A DNA stretch of 64,000 nt from Azolla caroliniana. Its lineage: Eukaryota; Polypodiophyta. The translations under genes were made by a program, and so were the position numbers. The notes below the pieces were generated by a model. The model searched no databases, had not been told where the DNA came from, and saw nothing but the letters and a program-made list of their open reading frames with translations. The stretch's first letter is position 1. Each line of letters opens with the position of its first letter. Positions 42,101 to 52,800 of this stretch are shown piece by piece. The stretch lies in contig JBHGNT010000012.1 of NCBI GenBank assembly GCA_043228905.1, forward strand, positions 14,322,001 through 14,386,000, given 5' to 3'.

Positions 42101-42520
42101 ACAATTAAACCCACAAGGACATGGATTTATATTGCAAGGTGGTAGCATGTTCCAATATGATGGGGTGAGACTGAGCACAAATTCTGAATTTTTTGAGGAG
42201 ATTTGGCTTATGGTGGCGTGTTTAACGGTCTGGCAAATATGGATCAGGCGTTGTAAGTTTGTTTTTTAGTAGCAAAAGCTCTCATGCGGGGAGGTGATGT
42301 TAAATATCTGGTTTGAGCTTGTGGCTTGGTTGGGGGGTCGGTATGATTCGATTCAGGGGGAATCAGAAGAAGCTAAAAGGGCAAGGTTAAAGTTCTTGCT
42401 GAAATGGAGTGGTTCTCCCATGATAGTCAAATCTTCGGCAAGGCCTAGGTGGAATTACCAGGCACCTAGGTGGTTGTTTCCACCGATGGCTCCCAATATT
42501 GTACATGGGTTGTAATTATG
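39173..42520 (+). pseudogene. LINE ORF2: reverse transcriptase and zinc-binding C-terminus
   Basis: RT blocks: ISDAAQGNLARPLLEEEVVDAL and FLIPKVQG, RQWRAITLLNTVYKIFANIL and FDFEKAYDIV (39566-40093), then SVRQGCMLAPYLF near 40216 and the catalytic KYVDDIMLYL with YVDD at 40356-40367, where YADD is usual. 40767-41336 is the post-RT region (GFLWSG, GGLGLVDP). 41901-42269 holds the zf-RVT motif CKLCGHALESISHCFWNC. Stops occur in each part. Confidence 0.9.
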
Positions 42521-42552
42521 TATGCATAACTGAAGCAAAAGTGGGTTAGTAT

Positions 42553-43008
42553 TGTTACGGGCATGACCATATAATATCCCGTGGTGAGAATTTACCGTAG
42601 TATTCTATACACATGGATAAGTGTGAGGGTTAAACGAGAGTGTAAAGAAGGGGAGGATTACTTTTAAATCCTCGGGATTGAGACAACCCATTAGGCCAAG
42701 TGTGAACATGGTTGGGGGCCTTGGGTATCACTATAAATAGAGGCCTAGCTACCCTCATTTGATCATCTTGTTGACTACGTCGAGACTCTGTCTTGTGGTG
42801 GGTCAACTCTTGTAGCGAGCGCGCCAACACCAGGTACGACTCGACGCCACAGCGATGGTATGGGACGCCGATCGAGGCTCGAGTCCGTCTCGATCCCTTC
42901 GCTCGGGGGTGGTCAGGTGGATCGGCACCCTTCTTTCTCTCTCTCCTTTCTTTCTATCTACCTAGATCTATCCTTATCTAATGCTTACTTTAGTACATGT
43001 CTCTAATA
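42553..43008. mobile_element. Solo LTR, probably copia type
   Basis: TGTTACGGGCATG at the left, CTCTAATA at the right (one change from the typical TAACA end), AGTAT on both sides (42548-42552 and 43009-43013), and a TATAAATA box at 42733. It sits in the LINE 3' UTR, which resumes after it. A solo LTR arises when recombination between two LTRs removes the body of an element. Confidence 0.65.
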
Positions 43009-43013
43009 AGTAT

Positions 43014-43256
43014 AGTCATGTTACCCGATAATGTTGCTAGAAAAGAGTTAGTTGGGAGATGTAGAGTCGAGGTAAAATGGGGTTTATTTGAGTTTTGTTG
43101 GAGTTAAGGGTCGGGTCAGTTTTTGCTATTTTTATTTGATAGTTTTGGAGTTGTTCCTCCAAGTTGTATAGTTGATCCCATTGTGGTTTCGAGTAAACTT
43201 TGTTGTTCTATTTGCTAACTAATGCGAAGTAGTGTTTTTTTGGAAAAAAAAAAATT
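43014..43256 (+). other. LINE 3' UTR and A-tail
   Basis: The stretch ...GTTGTTCCTCCAAGTTGTATAG...GGTTTCGAGTAAAC is of the kind seen at L1 3' ends. It finishes in TTTTTTTGG and a run of about 11 A at 43244-43254, before the flanking repeat. Confidence 0.7.
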
Positions 43257-43269
43257 GCACCATCTTCCA

Positions 43270-44849
43270 ATGGAGAACAATTGCCATAAGCATCAAAGAA
43301 GATAATAGAATGTAATTAATAGGAAATGATCGTACATGCTAGAGTGATTGCCCACTTTCAGCAAATTCATCAAATACAATTATCTCACTCTAAAAAATAT
43401 GTACGTTTATTAAACGACAATATTCACATCTTTATTTTTTACTCGAGAACACAATTCATTTCAAGGGTAACCACATGATTGTTCATGTGGTTTACTTCAA
43501 TCAAAATAATCCCATTCTTATTTACCTGAGAAAATGATTCAAAATAATCATATGGCTAATTTTTTGAATCACCATGTGACAAGACATGATTGTGCCTCAA
43601 GGGACTTACTTTTGGAAAAATAACATGTTAGATAATAATAATAATTTGGATGATGTGTGGATTGATCATTTATAATAGCTAAGGGTTTCATATCAATATT
43701 GGTTTCATACACCTCATGGGTAATGGATATGTAAATATTTTTGTAGCTAATGTATGTTTCAAAACATATGTGAGTGACTTATTAAGAAAAAATAAATGTT
43801 GACACAACTTATTAAGAAAAAAAACATGTCAAGACTCAATACCCCTCTCTTTGTAGAAGACTACCGATTTGCCCCTATGTTGTTTTAATTACCAATATAC
43901 CCTTCCTTTTTAATTAGCTCAATTAACACTATTAATTAGATTGTCAATGTTCAATATTGCGAGCTATTGCAACATTAACATTAGTAATCTAGATTCTAAT
44001 CGCCAATATCAAATTTGAATGAATTAGAAAGTAGTTATATTTTTGGTATTTTGAAAAAACATTAGGTCCATTGTGGTTCATTAAGACAACATAAGGGTAT
44101 TATGGTAATGTAAGTTTGTTTGTGTTGCTTTAAACGCTCTTCATTGTGGTGAGCTCCGATTTAATACAACATGGCAGACATTGTTGATGCAATTCACTCA
44201 AAGGCAATAAAGTACTGGAAGTTTGTGGGTGCATACACAGAAATGCATGCATGAAGTCACATTTAACGATGGTATGAATAACTAATAAAAAAAAGAATGC
44301 ACATGCTTGTTAGTGGCAATCTTACATATTCTTGAAGTTAGAGATGTATGTGCACAAGACAACTACTAGACCAAATTTTCACATAATGGATTCCAAGTAG
44401 ACCAATGCAGTGCATGGACACAAATTCAATTAATGAATGAAGTGTGGACATAATTTTGTGGAAGAAAGACAGTTTGAATGGGAGGATATCAACCTTATTT
44501 GGCTAATGCAAAATCCAATTGTGTGTTGTTTAGCCTCTAGCTTTATAAATTTCAAAGGGCACGAAAAAGAGTTTATCCAATGGGAAGGATTAGATTTTAG
44601 AAAGACATACATAACCATATCACTAACGGAAGAAAAATAGTTTTTTGGCCACTAAAACTATCAATTTGACATTGATAAGAACACCATCTTTACTTCGAAC
44701 AAATTTTTAAGTTGACGGAAGAGAAAATATGCATTTTAAAGCCACTTATGATACATAATTGGTAGCAACCTTTTTGTTTTAATGAAGCTTCGTATTTTAG
44801 CGCATCAAGGTTTGTCACATTTTGAGCATCAAGTAAAACAATTGGATAC
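43270..44849. other. Spacer without recognised genes
   Basis: AT-rich DNA. The open frame at 44437-44640 has no family resemblance. Nothing else stands out. Confidence 0.55.
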
Positions 44850-45759
44850 AATAGACATTCGATTAAGTGCGCACTTTGAACGCAAAGGAAGGAGTGCGCA
44901 CTTAACCGATCTACGCACTCAAGGGTTTTCTAAAACATTTTAGGTTTTTTGGGAAACTTTTAGGGTTTCCTGAATTATATTTCCTTTTGTGCTCTAATCA
45001 TACAATTCTTGATAAGAAAAGTGCTCAATTTACGTGATATAATTGACCTGAAATGTTTCTGGTTTAAGCATACATACTCTTCAGTTTCTTTCTCGATTCT
45101 AGACTACCTTTAGTTTTCACCTTTTTACTACGTTTGAGGAATACATCCATTATGCAACAAAACTAATGAACTTTCTTGGTTGCGATGAGTTTTTTTCTTG
45201 CATTTTCTTCCTAGTGGTGGCAGGTTTGAGGAATCGAAATGCTGATGGAGGAGATAGGAAAAGAGAGTGGGGGAGCAATAGACAAATCACAGGCTGCAAC
45301 TTTTGTCATCTTTGAGAATAAACAAGATGCACAAAAAGAGAGGGGCTTTCTTCATGCAGGAAAAGAGCATGCACGCACATGGCACATGCACACATAGAAA
45401 CAGAAGGACAATAGACGGAAGTTTTGTTGCACATGGAGAAGGAGAGCTCGCGTGCACGGTTGATCGCTGCAAAAACTTGACTATTCACAATCATCAAGAT
45501 TTGTTTACCCTTCTTTGCTTATGTTCTTTAATCAAGAATCAAAATCACAGACTCGTAACCATGCGCGCGCACACACACACACACATAAACTCCTTTTGTT
45601 GTTTCTGAATGTTTGGAACATAGTTTCAATTTGGTTTAATGTAATTTCGTCATTAAACAATGTAAATTTTTTCATCTGGATTTTGACATCTATAAAAAAA
45701 AACGCACTTAATAGAAATGGTGCACTTAAGTGGGCACACACTTAACCGAATGTCTACTA
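44850..45759. mobile_element. MITE-like element with TA duplication
   Basis: Left end CAATAGACATTCGATTAAGT; right end (reverse complement) TAGTAGACATTCGGTTAAGT. The inverted repeats extend about 28 bp with a few mismatches, and TA lies directly outside each end (44848-44849 and 45760-45761). At 910 bp with no transposase, it fits a non-autonomous Tc1/mariner-like element. Confidence 0.65.
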
Positions 45760-45761
45760 TA

Positions 45762-47620
45762 CCTCTAAAAAAGGGGTATGTGATAAGAAGAATTTCATTG
45801 TACGAAAAACGGAGAGTGCGAAGGCTTGTTTGATGCTTGATAAGACATTTTCAAGGTAAATTCCTACTTGCAAGAGTAGACTCTACACGAAATATTTTGA
45901 AATCATTACATGAGATTTTAGTCAAGGAAAACAAAGTAAAATATCACAACATTCGCCACAACGACCTTCACATAGAATGCTAGATTAATATACATGAGAT
46001 GGATTTTGAATATATGTTTTTGGAAAACGTTTGGTGGAGCAAGAAAGCCCTGAGACTTGAACCCACATCATAGACAAGCTCAAGAACACATGTTCCCAAC
46101 AAATGGTTCGTGGAGCTCGATATCTCTCACAAACTCGCTTTTATGTGATTAGTGCCATTGCAATGCAATCAACCGACTAAGACAATCAAGCAAGGGTTCA
46201 TTTGATTACTTATTGGCAAATAAAACACTACTTTAATCCTCAATATTTTGTCATCTAGGTTGTATGCAAATGATCGAATAAAATATATATTCAAATTATT
46301 ACTACACGGATATTTAGACAAAAAAAAGGAAACAGAATTTTGTTCTCAGAATGCCACACGCATTGTTAAACTCATTGTTGAAAGCCATGAAGCAAATGGC
46401 TCAATTAAGTAACATGCTACCCATGAGCAATATTGAAGTAATTAATTAATAACCGTCAATTGAGAAACCACGCTCCCCTAATGTCAGAAATGCACAACCT
46501 CAAGTAATCCTTTTGCTAATTACTAATGACCTTAGTGCACATGAATTAATTAATAAGCTTAATTTAATGAGAAAGTCTAGCTTTTTCGAGAGAAGAAAAA
46601 AGAGTGCTTACACTAGTAGCATTTCATTTCCCCTCAAAAATAATAAAAACAAGTATAGAGAAAACCCTAGCATTGCATTCTATAACGACCACGACTTTCC
46701 TTTGGAGGAAGCAATAACTATTAAAAGATAAGAGTCATCCCCTATCACTTGGAGTGGAACACCATGATCTGGGCGGAGGAAAATCTTCGTACACAATCAA
46801 ATGGAATATATGTTCATAATCCTTAGGTTTAATCACATTATTTATATGTGACATGCCTTGTCCCACGATAACAAGATCTCTAAATCAATCGTCACATCGT
46901 GCATTGATTTTCATTTGAAAGTGCTCGACTGTTCCTCCTCAAAGTTAGGCACTACTTTTATGATAGTGGTACATATTTGAATGGAAACCAACAATTTATG
47001 TTGGCTTTTGACTATGTAAGGTTGTATCAAATATGGTTGCTTGTTGGGCCAACATCGTATAATGTGAAAGTTATGGATATCTTTGATGTCACACACATGC
47101 ACTTTTGTCTTCCATGTCTGCGTAATCAAAAAATTACAACAAAATGTATGCAACTTTGCGTGACATTTTTAATGGTTGATGTGACAAAGATGGACTCATT
47201 TCTCTTGGGTAGCGTTGCAATGAGTAATTAAGTACATGATACGATTGAAGTATGAGAGAGGGGATATTGTTTGATGGCATGCAAGAAGTGCAACATAGGT
47301 ATGCCGGTTGAAAGGAATATTGATTTGATTTATTTTTTATTATCACAACTAACCTTATGAACGAACACCTTGTCCTCGAAGGAGTAGGGGGGGTTTACCT
47401 TGCTACATGAGCCTAATAAGCCACTCACTACTACTACATGGAGACTTATGAGAGATAGGTAGCTAAATAGATTTTATTATCATCCTCAAAATGTTAGATA
47501 TGACTTATGGAATCAAAAGTGAAACATTTTTATGTAGTCAATGTACATTTTACTAGTAAAAATTGCAATCTAGAGTAGTACGCGTCATGATCGCGAGAGG
47601 AACGAGAGACACTTCGAGCT
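45762..47620. other. Spacer without recognised genes
   Basis: AT-rich. The open frames at 46513-46731 and 46977-47231 are unsupported, and the latter overlaps frames on the other strand. A short stretch AGACTTGAACCCACATC near 46048 resembles the B-box part of the SINE or U3 modules but lacks a partner A box. Confidence 0.5.
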
Positions 47621-47622
47621 TG

Positions 47623-47868
47623 TGTTAGGGCAAAATATGCACTTGTCGAAGATGGTTTCGGTAGTTAGTGGCAACATGTATGCAATACAATGCGTGAAAC
47701 TAGAGCCTCGACATCTCTTTCCCGATTCGTGGTACGTTGGGTGTAGGGCAAAATATGCACTTGTCGAAGATGGTTTCGATAGTTAGTGGCAACATATATG
47801 CAATACAATGCGCGAAACTCGAGCCTCATGACATATATATTCCCGATTCGTGGTACGCTGGGTGTTGG
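47623..47868. repeat. Two-copy tandem repeat of about 118 bp
   Basis: The unit beginning AGGGCAAAATATGC at 47627 repeats at 47745 with about a dozen substitutions and a short insertion (CATGACATATATATTCCC). Confidence 0.85.
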
Positions 47869-47949
47869 AAGAAAACCCGATTCACATAGGAATCTCATAT
47901 GAAGAAGCGGATGTGATGTGATGCTATCCCATTTCTGTGTATCTTGCCT

Positions 47950-48075
47950 AGATGGATGTAGCTCAAGAGGTAAGGTTGCCCAATGGAGAGCAGGAGGTCA
48001 TGGGTTCAACCCCTGCATTCCTTCATAGTGGCATCTAGTGAATTAAAAGAGATATGTAGATGAAGTAGTATATAT
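47950..48075 (+). mobile_element. tRNA-derived SINE relic
   Basis: GTAGCTCAAGAGGTAAGG (A box) at about 47957-47974 and GGTCATGGGTTCAACCCC (B box) at about 47995-48012 have the spacing of a tRNA gene. The 5' and 3' ends do not pair as an acceptor stem, so it is not a working tRNA. The tail runs into A-rich sequence. Confidence 0.6.
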
Positions 48076-48084
48076 GTAAGTAAG

Positions 48085-48165
48085 TGAGATAATTAGGTTT
48101 CGAACCCAAGACACTTTGGTAGTGCAAAAACTTACCACTACTAGGGTAAGGTACTTACTACTTAC
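48085..48165 (-). mobile_element. Second tRNA-like SINE relic, inverted
   Basis: On the minus strand TAGTAGTGGTAAG is followed by CTTGGGTTCGAAACC, again an A-box/B-box pair. It lies head-to-head with the relic at 47950-48075. Confidence 0.55.
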
Positions 48166-48239
48166 GATGAAAAAAAGAGAGAAGGAGTCTTATTTATTTT
48201 TGTTTTGTTGAAAAAAAAGAAGCTTGCTTTTAAGCTTTT

Positions 48240-48925
48240 ACTTTCTACATTCATTCGAACGATAGATACTCCTACAATTGTAGCTAAAATAGATAGATGG
48301 ATAAAATAAATGAATTTATTTAAATGAATGAATAAATAAATATAGTAAATAAAACAAAATAAGAATTTGCCCTCCTTTATTTATTTATTTTTAAAACAGT
48401 GTTACATTACTATTAAATATGTAATTGAATCGAATTTGATTTTATTAATAATAATAATAATTATTATTATAATTTATCAGAGCTAGAAACTAATCCGAAA
48501 CCAGTATGTACATATGTAATTGAATCGAATTTGATTTGATTATTATTATTATTATTATCAGTGCTAAAAACTAATGAGGAACTACCCCCCCCCCCCCCCC
48601 CCCCCCCAAAAAAAAGCAAAAAAAGCAAAAAACTGAAAAGAAACAAACAAATAATAAAGGGAAATTTCTACATACATATTTGTTTTTAATTTTCAATCGA
48701 TTTTTCGGTAGAAATACAGAGAAAATGTTTTTTTTTTTTTTTCCCTTTTTTAATAATTATTTACCAATATTTTGGGCGAATAATACTAATTTTTACATAC
48801 ATACTGATACTGTATACATTACTTCCTGCATTTTTGATTTTGAATTTTCGTTCAAAAATTCTCCATCTCCATCTCCATCTCACACACGCACAGAGATTCA
48901 TACAGACCTTCTCTCTCTTCTGACA

Positions 48926-48964
<39 letters not shown>

Positions 48965-49021
48965 AAGGTCAGAGCTTTAATGGCGTTCTGAAACACAATT
49001 CTTCTCCTTCTTCTGAAATCC

Positions 49022-49067
<46 letters not shown>

Positions 49068-49320
49068 CGGAGGAGAAGAAGTTCAGAGCTTTAATGGCGG
49101 CCATCGCTACTTTACCCCCTCTCCTTTCTCTTTTCCTCTTCTGTTCTGAGAAGTTCACACACTTTGAAATGGCGTTCTGAAGCAACTTCTTCTTTCTTTC
49201 TTTCTTTTTCCTTCCATCCATTCCTCCAGAAACTCCATGGAAAGCTTATCGCTAATCTTTGCGTTATTAACACCATCATCATTCCCTTCTTCTTCTTCTT
49301 CTTCTTCTTCTTCTTCCAAA
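48240..49320. repeat. Simple repeats upstream of the CHUP1/IPGA1-like gene
   Basis: ATT-type tracts (48440-48560), a poly-C run (about 48584-48607), T runs (48729-48742), (CT)n tracts at 48930-48962 and 49020-49063, and (TTC)n at 49285-49316. The CT-rich part probably lies in the promoter or 5' UTR of the downstream gene. Confidence 0.8.
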
Positions 49321-49868
49321 ATCAGAAAACAAAGACAAAGACATTCATGATTGAATGTGCTCGTTTTCTGAGATATTTCCATGGAAGCTTCAATCTCCTA
49401 CACAGATGCCGAGCTTTAATGGCTTTTCTTAATCTCTCCTCAATACAAAACCCTCCTCCTCCTTCTACTACTGTTATGATTTGTTCTTCAACATGGATGT
49501 GGCCGGTCAAGCAAAAGTATTATTAGACAATTAGAAAGACAAAAACAGAAATCTCTATTGTGCCTAGGCGCAGGTTACCTTAAGAATTTATGCAGCTCTG
49601 AGCTTCCATAACTATTCCCACAAGACTGAAATGCGTATGCGTAATTTCTCCAGAGAACGAAGGAGATCCTATGTATAAGAAAACTTCGCCATTTTAACCC
49701 ACATTTCAAACATGTAAACGGGAAATCTTCTCTCTTTTTAAAAAAAAAATTCATTCAAACCTTATTTTTCGCTCAGTTTTAATCGTTTTATCTTTTGTTT
49801 GGATTCTTCTACAGGTCTCAGTGTGCATGTTCATCATCCACGTCGCCCAACTTCCCTGATTCTTTCTC

Positions 49869-52800
49869 ATGGCTTCCAAAAGATCGCCAGACAGAGCTTC
49901 AATCGATCTGGAAGGTAGTGAGCAAGATGAAAACCAAGATTCAATCTCACCCATTATAACATATCATCATGTCTGAGAATCATTTGAACGAGGCTATTCA
50001 TCGATTTAGTAGGATTGTCACGATTAGAAATGAGTGAGAATGAGTTCTATGGACATAGATTTTATCATTAGCTCGATCGTTCAACATTACGATATGATAT
50101 GAGAATACTGTTATCGATTGTTTATTTGTAGTAGGATTGTTGAAAGAGTAAGGTTTGAGAATCCCATTGACAGGGTCCATTATTAGCAGGATTTTGAAAG
50201 AGAGAGATTAACAATTCGGGAATCCCATTGACAGGGTCCATTATTAGCAGGGTTTTGAAAGGGAGAGATTAACAATTCGGGAATCCCATTGACAGGGTCC
50301 ATTATTAGCAGGATCTTGAAAGAGAGAGATTAACAATTCGGGAATCCCATTGACAAGATTATTACTGAGTAAGATTGTTGAAAGAGTAAGGTTTGAGAAT
50401 CCCATTGACAGGGTCCATTATTAGCAGGGTTTTGAAAGAGAGAGATTAACAATTCGGGAATCCCATTGACAAGATTATTACTGAGTAGGATTGTTAGAGA
50501 GTGATGGATGATTGGGAAATCCTTGTTGGCAAGGTATTGCAGAACGCCATTTCGGATAGTTATTACATGTAGAGGGAAAACTCCAGAGCGCTTCATTTAT
50601 GACATAATTGAACCAATGAGCGTTTGTAATGGAATAGATTCCCATTCTCATGTGCGATATGTATATATTTTGTGGTTTTTAACTCAAACCAGGAAATCGG
50701 TGAAGATAAACTGAAGAAGATTGGTGAGTTCTCACACATGGTATCGAGTGCTATGAATGTGATCTACAGAAAGGTAGCTTAATTCTTTCCCTTTTTAATC
50801 CTTGTCTGCTTAATTTTTTGTTGTGTGTGTAAAATAACTAGGGCTTATAAATGCATCAGGTTTTGGAGGATTGCCATTGTCAAAAGCTAGAATTAGAAGA
50901 GAAGGTAGCCCAGACCGAGACTCAATTAAAAGAGCTTCTAGGACTTGGTTATTTGCAGGTGAATTTGTTGATTAAAAACAAAGATAATGCTTCAATTCTA
51001 ATGCAACCACAACCTTTTGTTCCATTCGATTCTTCTCCTTTCCTCTTTTGGCTATTATGATCACATTCAAATTCATCATCTGAACTTTGCTTCACTGAAA
51101 AAAAACTAGATTGTCGCACCGAAAGAGCTACCTTTACGAGCCAGATTCAACATAAATGTTTCTCGATTGAGAGATCTGGAGAGTATTTGCGTGGATGGAT
51201 ATAGTTTGGTAGGAGGGTCTAGGGTATTGTTGGTGAAGCTACGGCAACAAATCTTAGTGCTAAGGGCGATGCTAAACCTTCCTGGTTGCAATAGTGTAGA
51301 TCTTGAAGAGGTAAATCTCCATATCACCAACTAGATCATATGTATTTGACATACCATTTTGTGGTTTGAATGGGTGAATGTCTTCCTTCTAAGCAAATCC
51401 ATCAATGCAATGCCTTTGCAGGTTCTTGTCAGTTCAATCGAAGGGCTTAGCAATCTTTCTTCAGGAAAAGTGGCACCCATTCAACCTATAATTGGCCTGC
51501 CAATGGTTGAAGAAAGACCCATATTTCAAGTAGGAAGCTGCCTTCCCTTGTTTGATAACTCACTGTTAATTTTTTCATCTATTCTTATATTCACAACTTC
51601 CATTGCTATTCCATTCCTCAATGCTTAATTTGGAACTTTCACCCTTTCCCCCCCCATCCACTCACAAAACAGCTCTATCAATCTATGTCATAGTATATAC
51701 TTCAGCTGGTGGTGATATTATTTATGGTCAGTTCCTCACCTTTCATCATCTTTCAATATGTTTCCATCCATATACAGCGTTTGCACCAATTCTATGAAAT
51801 ACTTCGCGCAATGGAGAAGGGTTTGATAGACCATTTTGGTACTAAGGTGGGCTTCCAAGTAAATGATTTGGCTTTGAAAACATATCTATATCTATATCTA
51901 TATCTATCTATCTATATATGTATATACAACATGTGCGTGTGGGCATATATCATGCATTATGTTCTCTAATGCTGTTCGCAGGATGTAGAGATATCTAACA
52001 AAGTCTCGGGATCGAATGATTGCCAACAACGTTCCCAAGGTAGTAACAGGAATTTGGAAGGAATTTGCTATGAATAAATAAGATGACAAATCGTGACCTC
52101 AAATTTGTGTAAGACCTTTTTTTCGGTCTTATGATCCTTCTGGAAATTCGATGTTTTGCAGAGTTGGGGAAGAAGAACAACAATGTAGGTGCAAGGAAAA
52201 GAAGTTTTGATGCACTGTCTGGAGAAGATTATGATGAATCACCGCCCTCCAAGAGCTCTCTTAGCTATAGCTCTAGGCGATCTAACAAGAATACTGGAGT
52301 TAGCAGCAGTAACGTGAAAGTTTATGCACATGAGGCAGCTGTGTTGGAGCAATTCAGTAAGTACATATTATCTAGTCCACAGAGCCAAAAAACATTGATT
52401 CTAAACTTTGGAATGACTTCCCAAAAACTCTTGATTTTCTTTTCTCTTTATTTCCTCAATTGGATTATATATTGCCCAAATCGTCCATTTTATCTCACAT
52501 CTGGTGTTCGGCGGGCCAAAAATTCAGGGAGACACTTGAAAGTTTTTTTTCCCCGTTTGCATTAATCCAAAGCTGCGAATTCATGTGTTTAAATATTGGT
52601 ATTTTCCACTTGATTCTCAGGCCATAAAGTCTTGATAAAGTTGGAGGAATTCAACAAGAAAGTAGAAGGATCACTAACTCAATCAGTTGTAGACGCCTCC
52701 TCCATGTTTTGCTTTCAGAATAGAGATTCTCCTCCATGTTCAGCGAAGGCCATTGGCAAAAAACCCTTGGAGGACCGAAACGTTGAAACACCGACCTCTG

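Larger units (their letters stand above)
28151..43256 (+). mobile_element. L1-type LINE with three later insertions
   Basis: ORF1 and ORF2 pieces in plus orientation are followed by a 3' UTR and an A-run at 43244-43254. CACCATCTTCC occurs directly before (28140-28150) and just after (43259-43269), fitting a target-site duplication. Removing the TIR element (29720-33652), chromovirus B (33742-37540), the solo LTR (42553-43008) and their duplications leaves about 6.9 kb, a normal size for a full-length plant L1. Many frameshifts and stops show it is dead. At every junction the LINE reading can be followed across the inserted element. Confidence 0.88.

Noticed and set aside
47953-48020. Possible functional tRNA gene
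   Set aside because: A and B boxes are present but the acceptor ends do not pair, so a SINE relic is more likely.
48898-49382. Minus-strand frames rich in Arg-Glu and Glu
   Set aside because: They come from (CT)n and (TTC)n microsatellites in the upstream region.
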